From positions 35,125,382-35,189,381 of the forward strand of contig CM067318.1 of the NCBI GenBank assembly GCA_034231615.1: a DNA stretch of 64,000 bases, in the 5' to 3' direction. The translations under genes and the position numbers were made by a program. The first letter of the stretch is position 1. Every line of letters begins with the position of its first letter. This document shows, piece after piece, positions 11,530 to 22,230 of this stretch. The notes under the pieces are model-generated. The model did no database searches. It saw only the letters and a program-made list of their open reading frames with translations, and was not told the origin of the DNA. This stretch comes from Meghimatium bilineatum. Lineage: Eukaryota > Mollusca > Gastropoda > Stylommatophora > Philomycidae.

Positions 11530-12280
11530 TTTACTTTTTATATTTTATTAGTAGTCTCTACGATCTGGCAACATCGCAGTGGTTCAATGTACAGAAAGGA
11601 GTAAGACAAGGCTGTACTCTGTCTCCATGCTTGCTCAACATCTATGTGCAAAATATAGTGAGAAACGTGAGACCTGAAACAATGAAATATGATTTCAGAT
11701 CCGTAAATGTAGGAGGGCTGTAGATACCAGAAATGAGATATGCAGACCACACAGTGATATTAACAACAAACGAACACTACCTACTGAACATATTTAAATA
11801 AACACAAAAGTTCAGCGAACAGCAAAACTTGTTCTTAAATATGAAAAATACAAAAATAATGGCAACTGACAAAATTAAATAAAGAACAAAAAATAATATT
11901 GAGAACTACAGTTTAGAAGAAGTGACACATCTTGATTATTTAGGAACTAATATAAACAATGCGGGTGACTGCGCAGTTGTGATCAAGAGAAGAACAGCAA
12001 TGACGCTGTCAAAATAAAAACAACTAAAGAAACTATAGCAGGGCTCTAACATAAGAACCAAGTTGTATTTACTACAAACATGTGTATTTCTGTGGCGACA
12101 TATGGACGTGAATCATTGACACTAAATAAAACAGTGGCCAAGAGAATAACATCATTTGAATTAAAGTGTTATAGAAGAGTTTTGAGAATACCATGAACAG
12201 CAAGGAAAAAAACCAGGAGGCGTTAAGAACAACGCATGGAGAGAGTGTTACTAGAGGGGATGATAGAAGGCAACAGGTTT
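11530..12280 (+). mobile_element. RTE-like LINE, decayed reverse transcriptase
   Basis: The plus strand has GVRQGCTLSPCLLNIY (RT domain 4), then EMRYADHTVILTT, the catalytic YADD block with the second Asp changed to His. After it come [24 protein letters not shown]...IKRRTAMTLSK and FELKCYRRVLRIP-like remnants. Many stops and frame changes. The same family is at 58985-59960. Confidence 0.85.
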
Positions 12281-12865
12281 GTCTTGGTGGTACTAGTAAT
12301 TAAATTCTTATCTCCCTTTAATTGAGCTCCTGGTCTATGAATGATAAAATTACCTGGTGTGTGAAAGTGGTCACACCTTCGTTTATGGACACCAAGTTTA
12401 AAACTAAAACATAATACAATTTCAACATTGTGCAACTCTCATCTTCAGTAAACATATACGATAGAATGTTAACCATTGTATTTAGTTTCAGATGATTAGA
12501 CTTTTATAATAGTCAAGTAACCGGCAACATTCTACATAAAAAAAGTATCTTTATTTGGGTAAAAGTATAATCCCTAAAATATTTTATTTTGGGGGGGGGG
12601 GATTGTAGTGATCACCCCTCTCACCTTGGAAAAATATAACATAACATTTAGTACTAAAAAATACATTAACAAGAGGTTAATTTAAAAAAATGAACTATCT
12701 GCGAAATTTATGTATAACGTCTGAGGTGAAACCTCCTCCTGGAAAAGCTGCCATGGGCATTCAATACGTGGTTAAAGGGTATAACGTGAAGAAGATATCA
12801 GGAACAAGATATCCATGTCACAGTTTTAAAGGAAAATAATTGTCCAAAATAATAGTGGCTGGGAG
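12281..12865. other. No gene seen; G tract near 12592
   Basis: It includes a G run at about 12592-12601 with a nearby TTTAGTACTAAAAAATAC motif. No coding signal. Confidence 0.5.

Positions 12866-12922
<57 letters not shown>
12866..12922. repeat. Compound (CT)n(AT)n microsatellite
   Basis: About 10 CT units followed by about 16 AT units. They open a spurious YIYIYIY...RERER frame on the minus strand. Confidence 0.95.
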
Positions 12923-12925
<3 letters not shown>

Positions 12926-13924
12926 TAAAGGGTTCCATTCCTCCCCCCACCCATTTTAATATCAGTGGTAGTATCTAAGGTCTTAGCTGCATGAGATCTT
13001 GTCGCAATAGACGTATGAAAGAATTGTATAGTTTGAATTCTAACAGGTTTAAGTTTTAGAGTACAAACACACACTGCACATTTAAATATTAAAAAAAAGA
13101 CAAGATTAGTTCGCCAGTTTAAGCAATGCTCGTGTAAAAGTATCAAACTTAAACACGTTTGTCTGGCTTTCGTTTCAGTGCGAATAGATTACAAGAATAG
13201 CAGTTCCCCCAATATATCAGCTTTCTAGGCGATGCATCATATGCCGGATTTTTGTAAGAACTTGTCTTGTTCTGCCTAGGTATCGTACCTGTCAGCAGCA
13301 GAGCGACGTGACCCAGACGAACACATATAGAGCTGTAAAAATCACGGCACAATGCTTTTGTTGATCGACACCGCATTTTTACCGTAAGCAAATGCTGCTC
13401 CCAAACTTTCTATTACCGCACAGGGTGTCCCAAAAAATAACTATATTGCTATAGCAATTTGAAAATGGAACAGCTTCTACAGAAACACTACATAAGCATT
13501 CTGGTATGTTTATGGACCGTTTGTAGACCTATTTATGGTACATAAGCCCCGTAGATACTGGGGAGGAGGGGGGATTGCAAAAAAAACCAAAAACAACTTT
13601 ATTGTAATGGAGTACAATTGTCATGACAATGTAGCAAACAAATCTAGACATTTCAGTTTATTTAATATGAACAAAAAAAGTAAATAGGTAGATGTGTGTA
13701 ATATAGGCCAAGGACTAATAATAAAAAAGAAAAATCATCGTACATTGTGGGACAGCCATCATACAAAGTGAACGCATCACAGTAATATCTGCTTGTCTTT
13801 TGGATTATGTTCATTGAAAAGGTTGATGTTGTTCTATAAACGTGTTTAGCGTATCAAGATTGCGGACTACCATTGTAATAATTTCTCTTGTATTGTGTGT
13901 TACAATTTTTATTGAAACACTTGT
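12923..13924. other. No gene; possible mariner terminus at 13421
   Basis: CAGGGTGTCCCAAAAAATAA at 13421 resembles the terminal repeat of the mariner-family element at 54320 (CAGGGTGGCCCAAAAGTAGG). No transposase and no clear second end were recognised. Confidence 0.4.
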
Positions 13925-14760
13925 CTGTTAAAGTTTGAACTTAAAAACCCGTGAATCTTGTTTGAGCTTATAAACCAGTGAATCTAGTTTCTTCTTGTTT
14001 GAACTTATAAACCAGTGAATCTAGTTTCTTCTTGTTTGAATTTATAAAACAGTGAATCTAGTTTCTTCTTGTTTTAATTTATGAACCAGTGAATCTAGTT
14101 TCTTCTTGTTTGAACTTATAAACCAATGAATCTAGTTTCTTCTTGTTTGAACTTATAAACCAATGAATCTAGTTTCTTCTTGTTTGAATTTATAAACCAG
14201 TAAATCTAGTTTCTTCTTGTTTGAACTTAAAAAAACCGTGATCTAGTTTCTTCTTGTTTGAATTTATAAGCCAGTGAATCTAGTTTCTTCTTGTTTGTAC
14301 TTAAAAACCTGTGAATCTAGTTTCTTCTTGTTTGAATTTATAAACCAGTGAATCTAGTTTCTTCTTGTTTGAATTTATAAGCAAGTGAATCTATTTTCTT
14401 GTTTGAACTTATAAGTCAGTGACCCCATCGAGGCCAGAACCTTGAAGTGGTGATGGGGCTTAGTTCAGCCATCAGAGGCTGGAAACTAAGACTGGTCGGG
14501 CACTCCCACTCGAGCAGGACCATAGTCCGGCCCAAGTAAGCAGAGTGCTGAAGACGGAGGCAACCAGCCAAAAGGCGCACAGATAATCAGGTTGCCACGC
14601 ATAAAACAAAAGACAGTGAGTTTTATTAAGGAGACAGAATTACAGATATAGACATGTTTTAAGTGAACGAAAGAAGAAATAAGTCAGTGAATCTAGTTTC
14701 TACTTGTTGGTTAGTAAAATGAACATCTTACGGTGATGTCCGCTCATTTCCACAGCGGAA
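13925..14760. repeat. 37-bp minisatellite, about 14 copies, split by a SINE
   Basis: The unit GTGAATCTAGTTTCTTCTTG plus TTTGAACTTATAAACCA repeats every 37 bases. The array is interrupted by the insertion at 14423-14678 and resumes with ATCTAGTTTCTACTTGTTGG. Confidence 0.93.
14423..14678 (+). mobile_element. 256-bp SINE-like insertion inside the 37-bp array
   Basis: Bounded by a perfect 12-base duplication ATAAGTCAGTGA (14411-14422 and 14679-14690) made from the array itself. It starts CCCCATCGAGGCCAGAACC and ends in an A/G-rich AAGTGAACGAAAGAAGAA tail; a similar tail occurs at 29615-29634. No convincing A/B boxes seen. Confidence 0.9.
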
Positions 14761-15834
14761 GTTATTTAAAGTTGGTTACATCAGAGCTTTACAACAATAA
14801 AAATCAGAGAAGTCAGCAGTTCTGGTAATCTAGTTACCAGGACCTCCAGAGAACAAAGTTACCTTAAACAAACATAGGTCTACCTCATTTCTCACAAGTT
14901 TGAAAGTGGAGACGCACGTGACTCACACCCATAGCAGTGTTACCACTGACGTTTTATAAATAACCCAAGACGGTCTTGAAAAAAACCAAAAACAAACACA
15001 GATAACCATAGACTATATCATTCATCTATATAAGGCCAGAAGGGAAGGGGTGTTTTTTTAAAAAATTTTTTATTTAAACTCACTAATTTTGTGTAAGCAC
15101 ACAGTCCCATAGACTCACTGAGATTTGTTGTGCCCTTTTGTGAGGACGGCGTATCCGACTTCAGGCTAAATTTCTAGTTCTAAGAGGGGAATTATCTGTA
15201 AAGAAAAAAAAAAGATTTAAGGAAAATTTTGCCAAAAATAACCCCAAACGACGACAAGAAACCCCAAATCTATTTTTGAATAACCCAAATGTCCATATGT
15301 CAAGGCATGCATTGCACTGAATGAGAATACTGCCATGTTTGTCATGGATAGCAGAAACAGAGAACATTTTGCTCAAAGTGTACGAATTAGATGCAGTAGA
15401 TAAAACAAATGTCTCCAATGTTAACAGAGAGAAACAGTCTCTGATGAATGTAGTAATACAACAGGGGGAAGTGTGTAGGGAATGACAGAGGAGACGTTAC
15501 AAGAGCTTGTCCAAGACACAATCATATAAACAGATGGCCAGGCCTGTAGATAACGTTTTCAGTAAGGAGAGAGTTTACCTTTTAAAAAAAGCAGGTGGGG
15601 CATTTTTGCTGACAACTATGTACTCACTGTCAGCTCTGACAAAGATAAGCAAGCAAGCATGAGCATGTTCTACAGCTTGTAATATATTTGATCTGACCAT
15701 CAACACCAAAAAAACCCGGAGATAATTTTTAACCCATTCTCAGCTTATAGTAATGTAGGCATATACCAATTGTCTCTAACCGGTTAACAGATTTACATAT
15801 ATTGGCAGTACTTTCTCCAGGGATGGTGGCTATA
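14761..15834. other. No gene seen
   Basis: The longest frames (85 codons, 15161-15418 minus) show no recognised motif. No repeat family identified. Confidence 0.5.
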
Positions 15835-16200
15835 CTTGTTGTCTATTGTCTTTCCACCTGTGGTTTATTATGCACTCTTGCCGTTAAGAGTAGGGGTGAT
15901 AGGAGCTCGAGCTTGCGTTCTAAAGCGAGATGAATGGCCTCAGCTGTGCTATGACTGTGTCAGTACAGGATGTCCCTGACGTTTTCTATCCATCTTTTCC
16001 GTGGTCTTCCTCTGGCTTTGCACCTTGATCTCATTTGGTTATATGCCTGTACGGGCAACTTATCGTGATGCATTCTCATAATGTGACCAAAACAATTGAT
16101 CTGCTGTCTTTCTATGTAATATATAAAAGGTATTATACCTATTATTTCCCTGATATTTTCATTTCATAATCTATCAAGCCTGGTGACACCGGCAGTTTTC
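15835..16200 (-). mobile_element. Decayed LINE 3' end
   Basis: The minus strand encodes LVTCELKCLRKTAGVTRLDR, then ENIREIIG, IERQQINCFGHIMRMHHDKL and ARGRPRKRWIENVRDIL: the post-RT C-terminal domain of a non-LTR element. Same family as 22480-23110. Confidence 0.82.
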
Positions 16201-16224
16201 CTCAAACATTTCAACTCACATGTC

Positions 16225-17420
16225 ACTAGGGGCATATGATGGCATTGATGCCAAAATCAACAACATAAGCTCTAAATCGACTGTTGAGTATGGCAGACTG
16301 CTCGACAATGTGTGGTAATAGAGGGACATTAATCTTACCACATAGTTAAAAGTCGAGACCTGGACAGTGTACAGAGGACATGTCAGAGTGTTAAATCACT
16401 TTTACACATGCTGTATACGCAAACTTCTCAGGATAAAGTTACACGATAAAGTACCTGATACCAAAGTCCACACTAGAGACAACATCCTAAGCATTCATAC
16501 AATGCCGAAGTATTCACTAGAGCCAGCATCCTAAGCATTCATACAATGCCAAAGTATTCACTAGAGCCAACATCCTAAGCATTCATACAATGCCAAAGTA
16601 TTCACTAGAGCCAGCATCATAAGCATTCATACAATGCCAAAGTATTCACTAGAGCCAACATCCTAAGCATTCATACAATGCCAAAGTATTCACTAGAGCC
16701 AACATCATAAGCATTCATACAATGCCGAAGTATTCACTAGAGCCAACATCATAAGCATTCATACAATGCCGAAGTATTCACTAGAGCCAACATCATAAGC
16801 ATTCATACAATGCCGAAGTATTCACTAGAGCCAGCATCATAAGCATTCATACAATGCCGAAGTATTCACTAGAGCCAGCATCATAAGCATTCATACAATG
16901 CCGAAGTATTCATTAGAGCCAACATCCTAAGCATTCATACAATACCAAAGTCCTCACTAGAGTCAACATCATAAGCATTCATACAATGCTGAAACAGGCC
17001 CATTTGAGATGGTCAGGACATGTCTGAGAAACGCATCCTAAAACAGCTGATCAGGTGAGTTCCTCAAGAGAAAATGACTGATCGGTGGACAGAAGATACG
17101 CTTCAAGGATTCTCAATTTCTCTAAACAGTTTCAACATCGACACCACATCCTGGGAATCTGTCACTCAGAATCGTCCAGTGTGGCACAGTAACAGCAGCA
17201 AAAGAAGTGATCGCACTGTTGAGAAGCATCAAAACTCAGATGCACAGGAAAAATAAATGTGCTGCCTGAAAAGACAACACAACATACACACAGACGCCCA
17301 ATTCTGATCATATGTATTCCAAATGTGGCGGGAGACTCTATACCAGGATTGAACTTTCAGTCATCTCTGCACACACCAGAGTGATGTCACAACACAAGTA
17401 TGAAACTGGTGTCATCATCG
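16225..17420 (+). mobile_element. LINE 3' portion ('YGEL...[10 protein letters not shown]' family) with internal minisatellite
   Basis: The plus strand gives KVETWTVYRGHVRVLNHFYT, CCIRKLLRIKLHDKVPDTKV, then NILSIHTM. After the array at 16480-16995 it continues with QLRWSGHV-like and FNIDTTSWESVTQNRPVWHS sequence, and finally a C2H2-like MYSKCGGRLYTRIEL segment that typically ends these LINE proteins. Frames are broken. Related copies: 24530-25110, 52315-52860, 63160-63490. Confidence 0.85.
16480..16995. repeat. 44-bp minisatellite, about 11 copies, born inside a LINE
   Basis: The unit CACTAGAGCCAACATCCTAA plus GCATTCATACAATGCCAAAGTATT repeats every 44 bases. Its sequence is the LINE segment coding for ..TRANILSIHTMPK.., so the array arose by local amplification of the element. 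A 44-base unit is not a multiple of 3, so the expansion post-dates loss of coding function. Confidence 0.93.
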
Positions 17421-17439
17421 CCTGTGATAGAAATGGCTA

Positions 17440-17740
17440 TTAGGTTAGGCAGATTGAAGACGACCACACTGGAAATGCTAACATGCACATAGAAAGAATG
17501 ACAGAAATGGGAATGACCAAATGTATGCAAAGAAATGTATCCTCTATCTGGAAAGCTTCAAATATAGCAAAATCAACATCTGACTGAGACTTTGAGTCTG
17601 CATACTGTATACTGGATTACTGTTGGAAAGGAGAACAAAGCACTTATGGGACTATCCCGTGTGTCATGATGTTGGTTTCTAATCAAGAATTGCCATCTTT
17701 GTCTTTCATTTTCTTATTTACTGAGAAATCAATGTTTGAT
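17440..17740 (+). mobile_element. LINE 3' relic, RNase H family
   Basis: The plus strand carries EDDHTGNANMHIERMTEMGM, WKGEQSTYGTIPCVMMLVSN and QELP, homologous to the region after RNase H in the element at 37540-38130 (minus). 5' truncated. Confidence 0.75.
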
Positions 17741-17849
17741 TTCCTGGAATAGTCTCTCTGCTCCTGTTGCTCAAGTAGATGTATACTCATGCATTTTTCC
17801 CCCAGTCTATGGATGGCTGCACTATATTTGAATAATATATATTTAAAAA

Positions 17850-18058
17850 AAATTGGTAGCATATCCTATTCAGGACATAGCTATCAACCCAGCATTTGTT
17901 GGCTGTGGTGATTTTCTAGGCAATATAAATAAGTTCAGTAATTTGTTATTGCTTTCTGAACGGTCCGGATGCACAACAGCCTGCGGCGGGGATCGAACAA
18001 GGTACCTTGGCCATCACAGAAGTGCTCTGTACCGCTTCGACACAGAGCTGGACTGAAT
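17850..18058 (-). mobile_element. tRNA-derived SINE
   Basis: The minus strand head at 18058 has B-box-like GTTCGATCCCC and a CTCTGTGTCGAAGCGG A-box region. The tail ends GGGTTGATAGCTATGTCCTG then AATAGGATATGCTACC. The 3' part recurs at 21090-21235 (minus) and 32670-32758 (plus). Confidence 0.8.
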
Positions 18059-18329
18059 AATATAACTTGCTGTATATTGCAATCTGGTGCTATCACATCT
18101 CTTTTCCGACAATCATATTTTACTGTTGTGAAGCTTCTAATGATCGTCCCTCTATTTATCGGATCCTTTCACGCTAGTAGTTTCTTTAAAAAGATAAAAG
18201 ACATATTTTATAAACTTTAAACTCTGCCATGCAAATCACAAGAGGCATTTTGGAGAATTTGTGAATCTTGTTAGCAACTCTTGCTGTAGAAGATTAAGAT
18301 AGTCTAAATTGTTACTCTGTCGAGGGTGT

Positions 18330-18425
18330 CAGGTAGAAAGCATCGATATTGCAGCCAGATGTAAATCACAACACAGAGCATTCCGTTCTCTGGATAGTAT
18401 CATGCAGACAGTCAGGAGTTTATTT
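18330..18425 (+). mobile_element. Fragment of the long-form GAA-tailed SINE
   Basis: CACAACACAGAGCATTCCGT then TCTCTGGATAGTATCATGCA and GTCAGGAGTTT match the 3' half of the SINE at 35608-35875. Confidence 0.6.
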
Positions 18426-18464
18426 TTTTAAAATTAATAAAGATAGAGAAGATGAATTATACAG

Positions 18465-18615
18465 CAGTTATCAATCATCTGATATTTTTTTAATTGAATG
18501 TTATCAGTCATCTGATATTCCTAAATAAGTTATCAGTCATCTGATATTTTTTTAAATGAAAGTTATCAGTCATCTGATATTCCTAAATGAAAGTTATCAG
18601 TCATCTGATATTCTT
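18465..18615. repeat. Irregular 29-33-bp tandem repeat, 5 copies
   Basis: TTATCAGTCATCTGATATT recurs at spacings of 29 to 33 bases, the difference lying in T and A runs. Confidence 0.85.
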
Positions 18616-18790
18616 AAATTTAACATGATATTTCTGTTCTCTTGTCTCTTCTTCATATTTCATCTACATGTAGGCACATGTCTTCAGCAAACCTCATACA
18701 TCTGTTTATGTTGTCAGTTAATTGTTACAGATATTTGAACTTCCTATGCATCACTCTTTAATTTATGTCTAACTTGCTTCTCTGTCTTGT

Positions 18791-18948
18791 TATCTTCGTA
18801 AATGTCACAATCTATTGAGAAAAAGCTTCTTTATATGAAACTTATCTTCGTAAATGTCGCAATCTATTGAGAAAAAGCTTCTTTATATGAAACTTATCTT
18901 CTTAAATGTCACAATCTATTGAGAAAAAGCTTCTTTATATGAAACTTA
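18791..18948. repeat. 52-bp tandem repeat, 3 copies
   Basis: TATCTTCGTAAATGTCACAA and the following 32 bases repeat at 18791, 18843 and 18895 with three or four differences. Confidence 0.92.
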
Positions 18949-19224
18949 TCTCCCAGAGGTAAAGGGCTCATTTGTTGGGGAATATCAAGAAGTTGAATTC
19001 TAACTAACACAGACAGGTAATACACAGGTAGGCAGGTTGGAGACTTCATAGGCTGGGAAGTAAACACCAGCAAAAATAAAATATGCTAGAGGCTTACAGA
19101 TAAAAAACTGAGTGTACAACAGCGTATCTATACTCAAAGCCTTGAATTAAACACAAAATACACATGTATTTTTCAGAGCAAACTCAAACTTTTTTTAAGA
19201 ACAACTACATAAATGATGAGTGTT

Positions 19225-19745
19225 TTAATATGCGAAGATCCCCCTGTGTGGCAATAGCACCTGGAATTCTAGTTTAAAGTGCAAAGAATAGGGTCACTTC
19301 TTTCTAGGCATGTCATAGAGGATGCTAAGGAAAGTTAGGGGAAGGACTGACAACCTGTCATCTGTGGAAAAAGTCATTATTACTGCTTGTCTTGTCTCAA
19401 TTTCTTACTTAAGTCTTCTGTCAAATAGTCTCCATGGATGATGGAGAGATGCAAGCCAGTGAACATTGTATCGTTGTCTTTTTTCTGGCAGACAATGCTA
19501 GGTGTGTCATCATTGTAGATGAATCAACAGATCTGATGGAAAAATGATTGGCCCAGAAGTATGCTTATATGTTGCACCCCAGTAGAACATCATGATCCTG
19601 AAACACTGCCACACTAGAATGCGTTCCTTTGGGAACTACACATGCATCCATAAACTCCCTTTACCACAAACATGCCTGGGAGACAGTAAACCTTATGCTG
19701 TGAATGTCACCTTGGTTACTCAACTGATCAGGATCTATGATTTAA
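19225..19745 (+). repeat. Unclassified interspersed repeat A, copy 1
   Basis: About 500 bases matching 26860-27335 in the same orientation, including GTGCAAAGAATAGGG, GACATGTCATAG-like, CAACAGATCTGATGGAA and CTGCCACA. Its first 100 bases also resemble the head of the SINE at 35608-35875. No coding frame; class unknown. Confidence 0.75.
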
Positions 19746-20243
19746 AAAGGCTATGGACTTTTAAGTGACCTGTTCACAACAAAAGGCATTATTTAATCAT
19801 TATCATCTTATGCCAAGATGTCTGACTTCATGCTATTCTATGTTCACTTTAAGAATGAAGTGGGTCAAAACACACCTCCACATTACTCCACAACAACAGG
19901 TGATTTTTAAACAGCTAATGATATTTAAAAACAATAATATTTAAAACATTTAAAAACAATATTTAAACAACATTAAAAAAACATTTAAAAACAAAATTTA
20001 AAAACAATAATTATTGACACTTTACAATCGATTAATGCATTCTGCATCAATATTATTAACCACTTAACAATCAATAAATGTGTTCTGCATCTAACACCCA
20101 ATCAGAAGCACTGATCCACTTCATTCTTAGAGTGAAAAGAGTATACAAAAGTATACCACATACATCACAATTAATAACAAAAGTCTGAATTCAAAATTTA
20201 ACATTTATTGTTCAACAAAACAAGACAAGAATAAATACAAACA
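19746..20243. other. No gene; A-rich TTTAAAAACAAT repeats at 19910-20010
   Basis: Short irregular ATTTAAAAACA repeats; otherwise unremarkable. Confidence 0.55.
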
Positions 20244-20251
20244 GCCTAACT

Positions 20252-20829
20252 CAGGGGTCAGCAACACGTTGATCATGATCTACCAGTAGATAGCCTGCAT
20301 AGATTTACTAGATCTCTGGCATTATATAGAAAGATTTTAAAAAAATGTTAATTCATTAACCTTATCCTTGACTTCAAAAGGTCTAAGAAAAGGTGCTGAT
20401 GATCCTATTATTTTTCAGGTAAACCTTCCTGAAAACATATCAACTTCCCTGTTTGTTTACTTGAATCACATTTGTAAATAAGGAGGGGGGGGGGTTTAAA
20501 CGGCTCCCACCCTAGGAAACTAGAGCACGACTTTTAGTACTAAGAATTTTGCCAAAAGATGGGTTCCCTCACTTCCCCAATTTTTCTACAAAATAATTCA
20601 TCAACTGAAAAAGAGGGAATTATTTTTAAAAATGGAAACATAATTTCTTTAAGGTTAACAACAACTCCTCCTTTCTGAATGTTTATATACTGCCCTGCTT
20701 AAATAAGTATTGTACCATCGTCTGAAGAACAAATATATGGCCATTGGGGTTATTTCAAAAAGGGTACATCTCCTCAAAATGTGTGAACTTAAAAGTAGAT
20801 CACTAGTGCTTCCAAGTTGCAGACCCCTG
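20252..20829. mobile_element. hAT-type non-autonomous transposon with perfect 8-bp TSD
   Basis: Terminal inverted repeats CAGGGGTCAGCAAC / GTTGCAGACCCCTG. It is flanked on both sides by GCCTAACT (20244-20251 and 20830-20837), the 8-base duplication expected for hAT. 578 bases, no transposase. Inside at 20478-20555 (minus) is the G-tract motif found elsewhere in the window. Confidence 0.95.
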
Positions 20830-21089
20830 GCCTAACTTAATGCTAATCAGCATATCTCTAAAGACACATTAAACTGTTACCTTAAATCTAAGTTACCACA
20901 TGTTAAAAGTAGTTTAACATCTTGCAACTACATATTCACTATTAGTGAAACATCATATGACTTACATCTAGAGTGTATTTTGAAAATGTCTCATTACTCT
21001 TGTTAAGTACGGAATTGTAAATAAAGTGTCAGGTAGGCTATCTGTTTTTATCTACTCTAAACCCTAAACTAGGAAAAAATTAATTTGTA

Positions 21090-21235
21090 GCATAGGCCTA
21101 TTGTATTCAGGATATAGCCATTTACCCAAAATGCTTTGGCTGTAGTGATTATCTTGGCATTATTTATGTTTAGTAGTTTGTTATTGCTTCTGAATATTTA
21201 GGATGCAATGAGCAGGACATTTACCTCCTCCTTTA
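21090..21235 (-). mobile_element. SINE 3' portion, same family as 17850-18058
   Basis: The plus-strand text TTGTATTCAGGATATAGCCA, TGGCTGTAGTGATT and GTTTGTTATTGCTTCTGAA parallels 17870-17960 along its length. The tRNA-like head is lost. Confidence 0.75.
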
Positions 21236-22012
21236 CATAATTAAGTTCACTTCAGTTGTGATGTCCCTGGATATTACTATTAGCACCTCTGCTCTGGGCC
21301 TCCCCCCGATCACCCTTGCTTAGTTTTGACGTGCTAAACTAACATGGACAGACTTATAAATTTTCTTTATTATTAGCTTGACATAGGACTTCTTTAAATA
21401 CATCAGAGCTGTTGTAAACCAAATGGAAGATATTGAAGAAGAATAATGAATTGATTACTTGAAAAACTGCAGATGAGTGTTTGTTTCCTGATATAAATTG
21501 AGAATGTCTTACCGAGATAACAGGTTGAAAAGCTGCAGCTTAGCAATTGTTTCTTGACATAAAATGAGAATTTCTTATTAAGATAATAGGTTGAAAAGAC
21601 CACAAAGAATATATATATATATAGGCCTATGTTGATGATAATCTGTGCATAACTTGTAAATAATATGAACAACAATTAAAATATAACTAAAACTGTAGTA
21701 ATTTATGATGTAGGCCTAAATTCAATAACAGCTATGAATTAACTCATAAATTTACTATGACTTAAACTATTTTTATAATATAGTCCTACACATCATAAAT
21801 AACTTGTTCTAAATGCCTATTTTTCTATAGGTCAACTTATGTCCAACTGATAGTTTATTCAACTGTAAATAACTGACACAATTGTCCAGCACTAAAAATA
21901 TTATTATATGTTTAACACTATAATTGATGCTCTATTAGTCAACTTTTCTAACTTAAAATAAGCTATGAAACTAATTTTCTATGAGTAATCAACATGTAAG
22001 CCATGTATGTAT
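21236..22012. other. No gene; 3' flank of the receptor gene
   Basis: It contains a direct repeat of about 66 bases (21470-21530 and 21536-21597, around GATATAAATTGAGAATGTCTT / GACATAAAATGAGAATTTCTT) and an (AT)n run at 21611. No coding signal. Confidence 0.55.
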
Positions 22013-22018
22013 TTTATT
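22013..22018 (-). promoter_or_regulatory. Candidate polyadenylation signal of the receptor gene
   Basis: AATAAA on the minus strand, about 140 bases past the stop codon. It is the first perfect hexamer in the 3' direction, giving a predicted 3' UTR of roughly 160-170 bases. The cleavage site is inferred, not seen. Confidence 0.5.
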
Positions 22019-22158
22019 AAACATTTTACCAGCAAGAATTTCTTTGATTAATAACATGGAAACAAAAGTTAACAATAACAACTAAAAATACATGACAAAT
22101 GTAACATTGAAAAAAATAAATACTGCTAAAAATTTCACTGGGAGTTAGTCATTTCCAT

Positions 22159-22230
22159 TTATGCATCAGTGTGATTATCTTCATACAAAGGGTTGTCCAG
22201 TGACATAGCAGCATCGTGAAGTTTCATTGG
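22159..22230 (-). CDS. MALRD1-like: Last exon: tail end with NPLY motif and stop
   Basis: The coding part is 72 bases, phase 0, after a TTATTCCAG acceptor: [20 protein letters not shown] then TDA and TAA (22159-22161). NPLY is a second NPxY signal, 27 residues after NPVY, preceded by an acidic/hydrophobic context and followed by E-D. The tail from the TM helix to the stop is about 60 residues. Confidence 0.9.
   Translation of the reverse strand, partial: PMKLHDAAMSLDNPLYEDNHTDA

Noticed and set aside
13025-13146. Minus-strand frame 12826-13146 as a gene
   Set aside because: It reads through a (CT)n(AT)n microsatellite, giving artificial Tyr-Ile and Arg-Glu runs; no motif.
13421-13760. Complete mariner-type element
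   Set aside because: Only one terminus-like string; the opposite end and any transposase are not recognisable.
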